Shown here: positions 48,466 through 56,752 of the stretch, in pieces
Numbering within the stretch: position 1 is the stretch's first letter
Layout of the letters: the number at the start of each line of letters is the position of its first letter
Assembly: GCF_900156345.1 (NCBI RefSeq)
Contig: NZ_FTPP01000002.1
Span: forward strand, 1,299,523-1,363,522
Direction of reading: 5' to 3'
DNA from: Pontibacter indicus
Lineage (GTDB): Bacteria > Bacteroidota > Bacteroidia > Cytophagales > Hymenobacteraceae
Length of the DNA stretch: 64,000 bases
Position numbers and translations under genes: made by a program
Notes under the pieces: generated by a model
The model's database searches: none
Told to the model about the DNA's origin: nothing
The model's input: the letters and a program-made list of their open reading frames with translations, nothing else

Positions 48466-49581
48466 ATGAAACAAATTTCCTCCTTCAAAGCCCTCTTCTC
48501 TTTATTATGCCTGTCACTAATGCTATCCTCCTGTAAAAAAGAGCTGGAGGAAATAGAAGTGGACCCGGTAGTAGCCTGGGAAGTGCATGATAAATTCCTG
48601 TATAGTCAGCGTTACATCGCCAACCTATACGCGGCAAATGACAAGTTACAAGTACTGGGGATGGACCTTTTCTCTACCATCTCGCTGGAGGCGGGGCAGG
48701 AAGATGTAAAGCATTACGTTCACCCGTTCAATAATGTGTCAAATCACAAGCATCCCATGAGCTCCAGAATATTTGGCGGAACTGATGGTCGCTTTCTGTA
48801 CTTCAAAAGTGTTAATAATCCTGTAACTAGCGGATCAGGGATTCTGCTTGATATAGCCGAAATTGACCCACAGTTCAGGGAATTCCGTTTAGTGCTGTCA
48901 CGCTCGAGCGCAAGTTTTGCTATATCAGAGAATAATGTGGCCTTGGTACCCTATACCTACCTCAATGAACAAACCGGGAGGCACAGCCTAAGGTACCTGT
49001 TGATTAAGATGGCGGTTGAGTCGAACTATTTTGATGACAACAAGATCGTGCTGGAAGAAACCCGTATTCTGACCCCGGTTGAGCAGGCAGGTTATGTACG
49101 GTACATGCGCTCCCACCAGAACAATTTTTACGTGGGTACAGACTGGGGTTTCTACAAGATTACAGAAAACGGAGATATAAATTTCCAGATGCCCGATCAG
49201 GTGGCCTTTACTTCCTTTGAGCATAAGGGTGAACTCTATACTATGGCCAGGCATGGGAGAAAGCAGAATCATAGTTTGTTCCGGTCCCAATCGGAGCATG
49301 GCTGGTCTTTGGATGCTCAGCTTGGCAACACAGCAGAGTGGTTTTCCTACCATGACATCAGCGATGAAATATTGCTGGCCAGTTACAATAGCCAGATTTT
49401 CCATGTGGAGCCAGGTATAGACAAACTAAATATAAGGGAGCTGGACAATACTGGTCTGGAGGGGCATGCGATCACATCCATCGCGATGGTTGGCAACAAG
49501 GTATACATTGGTACCCAGTCGGGCATGTTTAGCAAATCAGCGGAACATTTGCTGACTTATAAAGAGGAAGAGAAGAAGTAA
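48466..49581 (+). CDS. predicted lipoprotein, unknown function
   Basis: 371 residues. Signal peptide with lipobox LSSC (Cys23), followed by KKELEEIEVD, whose charge resembles the export signals of surface lipoproteins in this phylum. The body shows repeated short strands (RFLYFKSVNN, NFYVGTDWGFYKITENGD, NKVYIGTQSGMFSKSAE) that suggest a beta-propeller-like fold. No family recognised. It lies 98 bases after the barrel-like gene on the same strand and may belong to the same unit. Confidence 0.82.
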   Translation: MKQISSFKALFSLLCLSLMLSSCKKELEEIEVDPVVAWEVHDKFLYSQRYIANLYAANDKLQVLGMDLFSTISLEAGQEDVKHYVHPFNNVSNHKHPMSSRIFGGTDGRFLYFKSVNNPVTSGSGILLDIAEIDPQFREFRLVLSRSSASFAISENNVALVPYTYLNEQTGRHSLRYLLIKMAVESNYFDDNKIVLEETRILTPVEQAGYVRYMRSHQNNFYVGTDWGFYKITENGDINFQMPDQVAFTSFEHKGELYTMARHGRKQNHSLFRSQSEHGWSLDAQLGNTAEWFSYHDISDEILLASYNSQIFHVEPGIDKLNIRELDNTGLEGHAITSIAMVGNKVYIGTQSGMFSKSAEHLLTYKEEEKK

Positions 49582-49603
49582 ATAGCCCTGCCATTTTAAA
49601 GAA

Positions 49604-49636
49604 AAGGCCCCGCTTAGGATGAGTAAGCGGGGCCTT
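49604..49636. terminator. bidirectional terminator
   Basis: AAGGCCCCGCTTA (49604-49616) pairs with TAAGCGGGGCCTT (49624-49636). The T-run is better on the minus strand (TTTTCTTTAAAA), where it would end rfaD; on the plus strand the tail is weak. Confidence 0.85.
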
Positions 49637-49688
49637 GCTATACCTGCCAAACATCAACGGTTCGACATTAATCACTAGTCATTACTCA

Positions 49689-50654
49689 TTAATAATACTT
49701 TCCTTCCACCAGGTAGTTCTGCACATAATCCTTCACGCCTTCCTCCAAGGTATAGAATTCGCGGTCGTAACCGATCGAGCGCAGTTTGCTCATGTTGGCC
49801 TCCGTGAAGTACTGATACGTGTCGCGGATGCTCTCCGGGGTGTCTACAAAGTCGATGTTGGGCGTTACACCCATGGCTTCGAAGGTGTTCAGGGCCAGTG
49901 CCATAAAGGTGCGGGCCTTGCCGGAGCCGAGGTTGTAGATGCCGGAGTTTTTACGGTGCTGCATCAGGAATATACATACCTCCACCACATCCTTCACATA
50001 CACGAAGTCACGCATCTGCTCGCCGTCCGCAAAGTCCAGGTTATGGGAGCGGAACAATGTCAGGCTGCCTTTCTCTTTGATCTGGTTGTAGGCGTGAAAT
50101 ATCACCGACGCCATGCGGCCTTTGTGGTACTCGTTCGGGCCGTATACGTTGAAGAACTTCAGGCCCGCCCAGAAGAAAGGCTTTGCCGTTTGCTCCAGCG
50201 CCCACTTGTCGAAATCGTTTTTGGAGTCGCCGTAGGGGTTAAGGGGCTGCAGCAAAGGTATAGTAGCCTCCTCGTCGTCGTAGCCAAGCGTGCCGGAGCC
50301 GTAAGTAGCGGCAGAGGAAGCATAAACCAGCGGGATCTGGTACTCGCAGCAGGCGTTCCATACCTTTTTGGAGTAGTTCAGGTTGAGCAGGTCGAACACA
50401 TCCTTGTTAAACTCGGTGGTGTCGGTGCGGGCGCCCAGGTGGAAAATGAACTCCACTTCTTCGTAGTTATCGTCCAGCCACTCAAAGAAACCGTCGCGGT
50501 CTACGTACTCCTTTATCTTTTTCCCTTTCAGGTTTCCTTCTTTTTTGGAGACAGAGAAATTGTCCACCACCACAATATCATTAAAATTAGCCGCATTGAG
50601 CCTGCTCACAAGGCAACTCGCAATAAAGCCGGCAGCACCAGTTACAACGATCAT
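49689..50654 (-). CDS. rfaD: ADP-L-glycero-D-manno-heptose-6-epimerase
   Basis: 321 residues of the extended short-chain dehydrogenase family. NAD(P)-binding motif GAAGFIAS (residues 6-13), the HLGARTDTTE block, YGDSKNDFDKW with the catalytic Tyr/Lys, and FFNVYGPNEYHKG-type substrate segment identify HldD/RfaD. It epimerises ADP-glyceromannoheptose for the lipopolysaccharide inner core. Only about 108 bases separate its start from the divergent substrate-binding protein gene. Confidence 0.95.
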   Translation of the reverse strand: MIVVTGAAGFIASCLVSRLNAANFNDIVVVDNFSVSKKEGNLKGKKIKEYVDRDGFFEWLDDNYEEVEFIFHLGARTDTTEFNKDVFDLLNLNYSKKVWNACCEYQIPLVYASSAATYGSGTLGYDDEEATIPLLQPLNPYGDSKNDFDKWALEQTAKPFFWAGLKFFNVYGPNEYHKGRMASVIFHAYNQIKEKGSLTLFRSHNLDFADGEQMRDFVYVKDVVEVCIFLMQHRKNSGIYNLGSGKARTFMALALNTFEAMGVTPNIDFVDTPESIRDTYQYFTEANMSKLRSIGYDREFYTLEEGVKDYVQNYLVEGKYY

Positions 50655-50762
50655 ATTTCAGTTTTATAGGCTGTAAAGTAATATTGCGCTAAATTTACGA
50701 AAATAAACGGAGCCAGGACGCAAACTGGCCTTTGGTCCTTCAATCAGAAAACGATCTATACC

Positions 50763-51659
50763 TTGCATCCATACCTGAAGAAGTTTTTAGCGATATGCCT
50801 GCTGATCGTTTGCTGGTCTTGCGGCTCTGAGAAGGAAAAGCAGGTAGGGCAAGCGTTGGTGCTGCAGGACGGCTTGGGGCGTACGGTTAAGCTGGAAGGA
50901 CAGCCGAAGCGGGTAATGGCCTTCGCCTCTTCCATGACCGAGATGCTTTTTGCCGTATGCGACACAGCCACCATCGTAGGCCGCACCCCACAGTGCGATT
51001 ACCCGGCTGGGGTATACAGCAAGCCAGTCGTCAACAATTACCCTGTCGATTTTGAGCAGGTGCTGGCTTTGAAGCCCGATCTGGTTTTCACGGTGGAAGG
51101 TATAACGCCCCTCGATATGGCTGCCCGCCTGGAAGAACTCGGTATACCTGTCTATTATCAGAAGTATCGCAGCGTGGAAGATATTCTGCAAGGTATAGAA
51201 GACATTGGCTGCATCATGGACCGCGAGCAACAGGCAAACTACTTGGCCGATTCGCTGCGACAAGAGGTACAGGAGATTGAGCGCAGGTATAGCGGACAGG
51301 CAAAGCAGCAGCGCGTGCTGACCATCACCTGGAGCGACCCAATCTATGTGTACGGCCAGAACACCATCCTAACAGACCAGCTACGTATACTCGGTGCACA
51401 AAACGCCGTGCAGGAAGTTTTCGATCAGCCCTACCCGGCCCTCACCCGCGAGTATATCCTGAAACTGAACCCGGATATACTTTTAGGCGGAAGCATCGAG
51501 CGACTGGAGCGGGAGTTCTTCAGCCTGTACCCGGAACTGCGCAAAATTGCCGCTTACCAGAACAAGCGCATCTACCAGCCTACCGGCAACCTCATTGAGC
51601 GGCCTAGCCCCCGGGTGGTAGAGTCGATTCGCGAACTTGAAAGCTTCCTATACCCATGA
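50763..51659 (+). CDS. BtuF/FhuD-like ABC substrate-binding lipoprotein
   Basis: 298 residues. The start is a TTG; no ATG is available that keeps the signal peptide (LKKFLAICLLIVCWSC). CWSC with GSEKEK after it looks like a lipobox, and the conserved blocks are RVMAFASSMTEMLFAV, VGRTPQCDYPAGV, VLALKPDLVF and LKLNPDILLGG, the two lobes of periplasmic-binding-protein family class III (iron-siderophore, heme or cobalamin). The ligand cannot be decided; there is no cobalamin riboswitch in the short upstream gap. Overlaps the permease gene by 4 bases (ATGA). Confidence 0.92.
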   Translation: MHPYLKKFLAICLLIVCWSCGSEKEKQVGQALVLQDGLGRTVKLEGQPKRVMAFASSMTEMLFAVCDTATIVGRTPQCDYPAGVYSKPVVNNYPVDFEQVLALKPDLVFTVEGITPLDMAARLEELGIPVYYQKYRSVEDILQGIEDIGCIMDREQQANYLADSLRQEVQEIERRYSGQAKQQRVLTITWSDPIYVYGQNTILTDQLRILGAQNAVQEVFDQPYPALTREYILKLNPDILLGGSIERLEREFFSLYPELRKIAAYQNKRIYQPTGNLIERPSPRVVESIRELESFLYP

Positions 51660-52663
51660 GAGGCGCCTTGTACTTTGCGGGGGCCATCCTGCTGATCCTC
51701 ATAACGCTAGTGCTCGGCCTGCAGGTAGGTACTTTTGAGGTTGACTTGCCTACAATCTGGGATGCCTTCTTCCATTACGACCCCGATAATACGACGCATT
51801 TTGCTATCACGCATCTCCGGTTGCCGAGGCTTCTGTTGGCTTTGGTGGTGGGGGCCTCGCTGGCTTTTTGCGGTTACCTGATGCAGGCCATGGTCAACAA
51901 CGGACTGGCCGATCCTTACCTTTTGGGGACGGCTTCCGGCGCATCACTGGGGGCGGTGGTTGTGTTCTTTGGGTTTGTTGAGGTGTCGATCGGGGGCTTT
52001 TACATGCCGCCTGTTTTTGCGCTGTTGGGAGCTTTCATCGTGACACTTTTTGTTGTAGCGCTCGGCTACCGGAAGCGCCAGCTTATACCTGCACAACTGC
52101 TGCTGGCAGGTATAGCCATCAGTTCGCTGGTGACAGCCATGGTAGGCTTGCTCACGTTTCTGTCGGATTCAGAGGGTAAACTCAAGTCTGTGATATTCTG
52201 GTCGATGGGCAGTTTTGAACGTGCCAGCTGGTCGCTGCTGCCATACCCTGCCACGGCATTGCTTCTGGCGCTCCTGCTTTTTGCTTTCCTGCAGAAGCAG
52301 CTCAATATTCTGCTGCTCGGCGCCGATAGGGCACAGGCACTGGGCGTGAACGTGGCGCAAACCCGCTGGGCCATTCTGGGCACTGTTTCCATCGTAACAG
52401 GCTTTGCCGTGGCCACCTCTGGCCCCATCGGCTTTGTGGGCCTGATCATCCCGCACGTGACCCGCGGACTGATGGGCGCGACGGGTAGGAGCAACCTGCT
52501 TTTCTGCGCTTTTGTGGGCGGTCTGTTCATGCTCCTCTGCGATCTGTTGTCCCGGATCTTATATCCGCCTGCCGGTCTGCCAATTGGAATCATAACTTCG
52601 TTCTTTGGTGTTCCTTTCTTCGTATATTTGCTGTCCAGAAAGAATTATAAGTTTAGCAGTTAA
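51656..52663 (+). CDS. FecCD/BtuC-family ABC transporter permease
   Basis: 335 residues with about ten membrane segments. LRLPRLLLALVVGASLAFCGYLMQAMVNNGLADPYLLG is the classic FecCD signature region (here quoted by its key residues PRLLLALVVGA and NPLADP-like NGLADPYLLG), and GPIGFVGLIIPHVTRGLMG is the ATPase-contact loop. It forms the channel for the substrate delivered by the preceding lipoprotein. The ATPase partner normally next in line is missing; the following gene is a pterin enzyme. Confidence 0.9.
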   Translation: MRGALYFAGAILLILITLVLGLQVGTFEVDLPTIWDAFFHYDPDNTTHFAITHLRLPRLLLALVVGASLAFCGYLMQAMVNNGLADPYLLGTASGASLGAVVVFFGFVEVSIGGFYMPPVFALLGAFIVTLFVVALGYRKRQLIPAQLLLAGIAISSLVTAMVGLLTFLSDSEGKLKSVIFWSMGSFERASWSLLPYPATALLLALLLFAFLQKQLNILLLGADRAQALGVNVAQTRWAILGTVSIVTGFAVATSGPIGFVGLIIPHVTRGLMGATGRSNLLFCAFVGGLFMLLCDLLSRILYPPAGLPIGIITSFFGVPFFVYLLSRKNYKFSS

Positions 52664-53080
52664 ATGATTTACGTAAGCAGATTAGAGCATTTTAACGCAG
52701 CCCACAAGCTGCACAACCCGAACTGGTCGTTGGCGAAGAATAAGGAGGTGTTCGGACCATGTGCGAATACCAACTGGCATGGGCACAATTATGAGCTGAT
52801 CGTGACCGTAAAAGGCAAGCCGGACCCAGACACCGGTTTCGTGATTGACCTCAAAAAACTCAGCACGCTCATCCGCAAGAACATCATCGAGAAGGTAGAC
52901 CATAAAAACCTCAACCTCGATGTGGCCTTTATGGAAGACAAGCTGGCCAGCACCGAGAACCTGGTGGTAGAGTTCTGGAAGATTCTGGAGCCTAAAATAG
53001 CTGAGATTTCGCAGGCCAGGCTGCACAGCCTCAAATTATATGAAACTCCGCGCAACTACGTGGAGTATTTTGGCGAATAA
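52664..53080 (+). CDS. queD: 6-carboxytetrahydropterin/6-pyruvoyltetrahydropterin synthase family
   Basis: 138 residues. Zinc ligands His14, His39 and His41 are visible in HFNAAHKLH and NWHGHNYEL, the catalytic Cys33 in FGPCANT, and VDHKNLN and STENLVVEFW complete the family pattern. In most bacteria without biopterin synthesis the enzyme makes 6-carboxy-tetrahydropterin for queuosine; the 7-cyano-7-deazaguanine genes are not in this window, so the exact reaction stays open. It starts on the base after the permease stop. Confidence 0.9.
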   Translation: MIYVSRLEHFNAAHKLHNPNWSLAKNKEVFGPCANTNWHGHNYELIVTVKGKPDPDTGFVIDLKKLSTLIRKNIIEKVDHKNLNLDVAFMEDKLASTENLVVEFWKILEPKIAEISQARLHSLKLYETPRNYVEYFGE

Positions 53081-53164
53081 GCAATCATAGCTATCTAGCT
53101 ATACCTGTTCGGTTGCTTTCTTCGTTTCTGCTCTATCAGGCAGGCCCAAACGCATACACATTAC

Positions 53165-54283
53165 ATGAAATATTACATTATAGCCGGCGAACGCTCAGGC
53201 GATCTGCACGCTTCTAACCTTATTAAGCAGCTCCGGAAACAAGATCCCGAAGCGGATATCAGGGGCTGGGGCGGCGACATGATGCAGGAGGCCGGCATGC
53301 ACCTGGTCAAGCACTACCAGGAAATGGCCTTTATGGGCTTTGCGGAGGCTGCCGCCAATTTTTTCAAGATACTGGGCTTCCTGCGTGAGTGCAAGGAAGA
53401 TATCACGGCTTACAAACCGGATGTGATCATCCTGGTTGACTATGCCGGCTTCAACATGCGGATTGCCAAGTTCGCGAAAGAGCACGGGCTGAAAGTATTT
53501 TACTACATCTCCCCTAAAATCTGGGCCTGGAACCAGGGACGCGTGCATAAGATCAAGCGCCTGGTGGACCGCATGTTCGTGATCATGCCCTTTGAGGAGG
53601 CATTCTACGGCCGCTTCGACTACAAAGTAGATTACATCGGCAATCCAGTAGCGGACTCAGTGAATGATCATGTGGTAACACCTGATTTCAGAAGCCGGAA
53701 CCATATTCATAACAACAAGCCGATCATTGCCCTGCTGCCGGGCAGTCGCAAGCAGGAGATCGAAAACATGCTGGAGGTGATGCTGAGCGTGCTGCCTTCC
53801 TTCCGCGACTACCAGTTTATCGTGGCCGGCGTCTCTGACTTCTCGAAAGAGTACTACGAGCAGTATAACAAAGACCCGAACATCAAAATCATTTATGACC
53901 AGACCTACGACCTGCTCTCACATGCAAAAGCGGCGCTCGTTACTTCGGGTACGGCCACACTAGAGACAGCGCTGTTTGGCGTGCCGCAGGTGGTGTGCTA
54001 CAAGACAAGCGCTATCTCTTACGCCATCGGCAAGCGTGTGATAAAAGTGCCTTATATCTCGCTCGTCAACCTGATTGCGGATAAGCCTGTCGTGACAGAA
54101 TTGATACAGGAAGACTTTACGGCCAAGAAAATTGTGGCTGAGCTGAAGAACATCTTGTTCGATAAGTATGCGTTGCAGAAGCAGATGGAGGGTTATGCGC
54201 TCGTGAGGCAGCGAATAGGGGAGCACCGTACCGCCGAGCGAGCCGCCGAACTCATGGTCGGCTACCTGAAAGAGAAGGTATAG
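53165..54283 (+). CDS. lpxB: lipid-A-disaccharide synthase
   Basis: 372 residues, the usual length. YYIIAGERSGDLHASNLI is the N-terminal LpxB signature (start MKYYI), then GWGGDMMQEAGM, VILVDYAGFNMRIAK, YYISPKIWAWNQGR and LLPGSRKQEIENML, with TSGTATLETALFGVPQVVCYK near the C-terminus. It joins UDP-diacylglucosamine and lipid X to form the lipid A disaccharide at the inner membrane. Together with rfaD nearby it shows that the organism makes lipopolysaccharide. Only a fifth of a kilobase separates it from the convergent clpX. Confidence 0.96.
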   Translation: MKYYIIAGERSGDLHASNLIKQLRKQDPEADIRGWGGDMMQEAGMHLVKHYQEMAFMGFAEAAANFFKILGFLRECKEDITAYKPDVIILVDYAGFNMRIAKFAKEHGLKVFYYISPKIWAWNQGRVHKIKRLVDRMFVIMPFEEAFYGRFDYKVDYIGNPVADSVNDHVVTPDFRSRNHIHNNKPIIALLPGSRKQEIENMLEVMLSVLPSFRDYQFIVAGVSDFSKEYYEQYNKDPNIKIIYDQTYDLLSHAKAALVTSGTATLETALFGVPQVVCYKTSAISYAIGKRVIKVPYISLVNLIADKPVVTELIQEDFTAKKIVAELKNILFDKYALQKQMEGYALVRQRIGEHRTAERAAELMVGYLKEKV

Positions 54284-54326
54284 AGTTAGTGACTAATTAA
54301 AATAAGCTATACCTTGCGTATACCTA

Positions 54327-54370
54327 AAAAGAGAGGGCTTCAGCTGAAAACAGCTGAAGCCCTCTCTTTT
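54327..54370. terminator. bidirectional terminator between lpxB and clpX
   Basis: A 20-bp perfect stem (54327-54346 with 54351-54370) and an AAAA loop; the outer arms are A4 and T4. It works in both directions for the two convergent genes. Confidence 0.94.
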
Positions 54371-54388
54371 ATTGATTTTTGCTATACC

Positions 54389-55612
54389 TTAGGCAACACG
54401 TAGCTGCTTCAGGGGTGATTTGTCAAATTTGTCGCGGGCATACTCTCCGGTGATCACCAGTTCTTTGGCTCCCTCTTCAGATGGCAGCTCGAACATGGCA
54501 TCAGTCATAATACCTTCGCAGATAGAGCGCAAGCCACGAGCCCCCAGCTTATACTCTGCTGCTTTCTCCACAATGTAATCCAGCGCATCGTCATCGAAGG
54601 TGAGGCTGATGTTCTCCATTTCGAACAGGCGCTTGTACTGCTTCACAATGGAGTTCTTCGGCTCCAGTAGGATCTGACGAAGTGTTTCCTTGTCAAGCGG
54701 GTTCAGGTGTGTCAAGACAGGTAGACGACCGATCAACTCAGGTATAAGACCGAAGTTTTTCAGGTCCTGCGCGGTCAGGTATTTCAGGAAGTTCTCTTTC
54801 TCTTCCGCTTCATCCTGCTTCGACTTCGAGAAACCGATCGGACGCGTGTTCAGGCGGTTTTTGATCAGACGGTCTATACCTACAAAGGCGCCACCGCAGA
54901 TGAACAGAATGTTCTCGGTGTTCACGGTAATCATCTTCTGCTCCGGATGCTTACGGCCACCTTGTGGCGGCACATTCACGACCGTACCCTCAAGCAGTTT
55001 CAGCAAAGCCTGCTGCACACCTTCGCCACTCACGTCGCGGGTTATTGAAGGGTTATCGCTCTTGCGGGCAATCTTGTCAATCTCGTCAATGTACACAATG
55101 CCGCGTTCCGCTGACTCTACGTTATAGTCGGCAGCCTGCAACAGGCGGGTCAGAATGCTTTCCACGTCTTCGCCTACATAACCAGCCTCCGTCAGCACCG
55201 TCGCATCGGCTATACAGAAAGGTACCTGCAGGATGCCGGCCATCATGCGTGCCAGGTAAGTTTTACCGGTACCCGTCTCGCCTACCATGATGATGTTGGA
55301 TTTCTCGATCACCACATCATCTTCGTTGCTGCGCTGCATCAGGCGCTTGTAGTGGTTGTACACCGCTACTGACATGACCTTCTTCGCTTCGTCCTGGCCT
55401 ACCACAAACTGATCAAGGTATTCCTTCATCTGCTTCGGCTTCATCAGGTTGAACTTCGGCGTGCGGCTGTTGGCGCGTATCTTATTCTCCTCATTCAGGA
55501 TCTGCTGTGCCTGGCCGATGCAACGGTCGCAAATATGCGCGTTGATACCGGATATCATTACAGATACGTCTTTTTTGTTCTTGCCACAAAATGAGCAGGT
55601 AATTTCAGCCAT
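54389..55612 (-). CDS. clpX: ATP-dependent Clp protease ATP-binding subunit ClpX
   Basis: 407 residues. The N-terminal zinc domain has [11 protein letters not shown] and CDRC cysteine pairs, and the AAA+ core shows Walker A GETGTGKT and the following blocks ([48 protein letters not shown]). The pore loop and IGF-type region for ClpP binding appear as [11 protein letters not shown]. ClpX unfolds tagged proteins and feeds them to ClpP, encoded just upstream on the same strand. The region ends with [16 protein letters not shown] conserved tail ([12 protein letters not shown] is read as [14 protein letters not shown]). Confidence 0.96.
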   Translation of the reverse strand: MAEITCSFCGKNKKDVSVMISGINAHICDRCIGQAQQILNEENKIRANSRTPKFNLMKPKQMKEYLDQFVVGQDEAKKVMSVAVYNHYKRLMQRSNEDDVVIEKSNIIMVGETGTGKTYLARMMAGILQVPFCIADATVLTEAGYVGEDVESILTRLLQAADYNVESAERGIVYIDEIDKIARKSDNPSITRDVSGEGVQQALLKLLEGTVVNVPPQGGRKHPEQKMITVNTENILFICGGAFVGIDRLIKNRLNTRPIGFSKSKQDEAEEKENFLKYLTAQDLKNFGLIPELIGRLPVLTHLNPLDKETLRQILLEPKNSIVKQYKRLFEMENISLTFDDDALDYIVEKAAEYKLGARGLRSICEGIMTDAMFELPSEEGAKELVITGEYARDKFDKSPLKQLRVA

Positions 55613-55664
55613 AAAAAAGTTTGTTCAGAAGATCTTATTAGCCCTCGGGGGTGTAATTCAGAAG

Positions 55665-55672
55665 CAAAGGTA
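55665..55672 (-). promoter_or_regulatory. likely -7 element of the clpX promoter
   Basis: Minus-strand TACCTTTG matches TAnnTTTG exactly about 50 bases before the clpX start. The -33 region is not a clean TTTG, so only the -7 box is supported. Confidence 0.5.
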
Positions 55673-55898
55673 CAAAATTGAAACCTTACTAAGGTAGTGT
55701 TTTAATCTTTAAAATGTTGATATGATTATAAAAAGTAACCATAAATTAAAAAATTACTATTACTGTATCTTAGTTTAAAAGGCTTACAGCCAATATTTTA
55801 CGCACTTTCAGTATCCACATACCTGTGTTGATAAATTTTTAGGTATAGTTCAATTTTCAGGAATTGTGCGTTTATAGTGCAATTCTTTCTTATTAAAT
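55673..55898. other. AT-rich gap between clpP terminator and clpX promoter
   Basis: No gene. Contains the element TAGTGCAATT (55875-55884), also seen upstream of the giant surface-protein gene, and a GGTATAG motif near 55843. Confidence 0.4.
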
Positions 55899-55946
55899 AA
55901 AATGGCAAGGCCTATACCTGCATGCAGGTATAGGCCTTGCCATTTT
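55899..55946. terminator. 48-bp perfect palindrome, terminator after clpP
   Basis: Left arm 55899-55922 and right arm 55923-55946 are exact reverse complements with no spacer (centre TGCATGCA). The arms include AATGGCAAGGCCTATACCTG, i.e. the window-wide TATACCT motif, once per arm. On the minus strand it is followed by TTTTATTTAAT and can end clpP transcription. A palindrome this long and perfect is longer than an ordinary terminator needs. Confidence 0.9.
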
Positions 55947-55965
55947 TTCAGAACCAAGTATCTAC

Positions 55966-56667
55966 TTAGTCCTTCTTGCGGTGCAGTACTTCATCAATCA
56001 GACCGTACTCCTTCGCTTCCTCGGCCTTCATCCAGTAGTCACGATCAGAGTTGTCGTATACTTCCTGGTAGGACTTGCCAGAGTGCTCGGCCAGAATTTC
56101 ATAAAGCTCCTTCTTCAGTTTCAGGATTTCACGCGCTGTGATCTCAATATCCGAAGCCTGGCCCTGCGCGCCGCCCATCGGCTGGTGGATCATGATGCGG
56201 GCGTGTGGTAGGGCAGAGCGCTTGTTCTTGGCACCGCCTGCCAGCAATACCGCACCCATAGAGGCAGCCAGACCTGTACAGATCGTCGCTACATCCGGGT
56301 TCACATATTGCATGGTGTCGTAAATGCCGAGACCAGCGTATACCGAGCCACCCGGGCTGTTGATGTACAGCAGAATGTCTTTCTTCGCGTCAGCCGACTC
56401 GAGGAACAGCAGCTGGGCTGTGATAATGTTGGCAATAAAATCGTCAACCTGCGTACCCAGGAAAATGATACGGTCCATGATCAGGCGCGAGAACACGTCG
56501 ATCTCACGGAAGTTCGTCGGACGTTCTTCAATTACAGAACGCGTCATGCTTTCGATTGTGTGCATGGCACGGCCTTCTACATGGCTAATATATTGATCTA
56601 CGCCCAGGCCGCTCATGCCCTGGCCTTTTACGGCAAATTTCCGGAACTCGTCTTTGTTAAACATCAT
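55966..56667 (-). CDS. clpP: ATP-dependent Clp protease proteolytic subunit ClpP
   Basis: 233 residues, about 30 longer at the N-terminus than E. coli ClpP ([20 protein letters not shown]), with processing likely. The catalytic triad blocks are visible: Ser in [14 protein letters not shown], His in [11 protein letters not shown] and Asp in the YDNSDRDYW region. Conserved [22 protein letters not shown] and [19 protein letters not shown] complete the match. It is the peptidase partner of ClpX. A second Met one codon later is possible. Confidence 0.96.
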   Translation of the reverse strand: MMFNKDEFRKFAVKGQGMSGLGVDQYISHVEGRAMHTIESMTRSVIEERPTNFREIDVFSRLIMDRIIFLGTQVDDFIANIITAQLLFLESADAKKDILLYINSPGGSVYAGLGIYDTMQYVNPDVATICTGLAASMGAVLLAGGAKNKRSALPHARIMIHQPMGGAQGQASDIEITAREILKLKKELYEILAEHSGKSYQEVYDNSDRDYWMKAEEAKEYGLIDEVLHRKKD

Positions 56668-56697
56668 CTTGTTTAGATTTACGGTTTGGTCAAAAAT

Positions 56698-56729
56698 AAA
56701 AAAGTCCTTTAAATAATAAAGGACTTTTT
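56698..56729 (-). terminator. terminator downstream of tig
   Basis: AAAAAGTCCTTT (56699-56710) pairs with AAAGGACTTTTT (56718-56729) over 12 bp with a 7-base loop. The minus-strand arm ends in a T-run, so it would end trigger factor transcription just before clpP. Confidence 0.85.
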
Positions 56730-56752
56730 AGGTTAAATATTATAGTGCGTTC

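Noticed and set aside
49635..50669. 344-codon plus-strand frame
   Set aside because: Opposite rfaD, which has complete catalytic motifs; the antisense reading is a by-product of GC-rich codons.
50656..50762. Cobalamin riboswitch before the BtuF-like gene
   Set aside because: The gap is only about 107 bases and no B12-box-like conserved sequence is seen.
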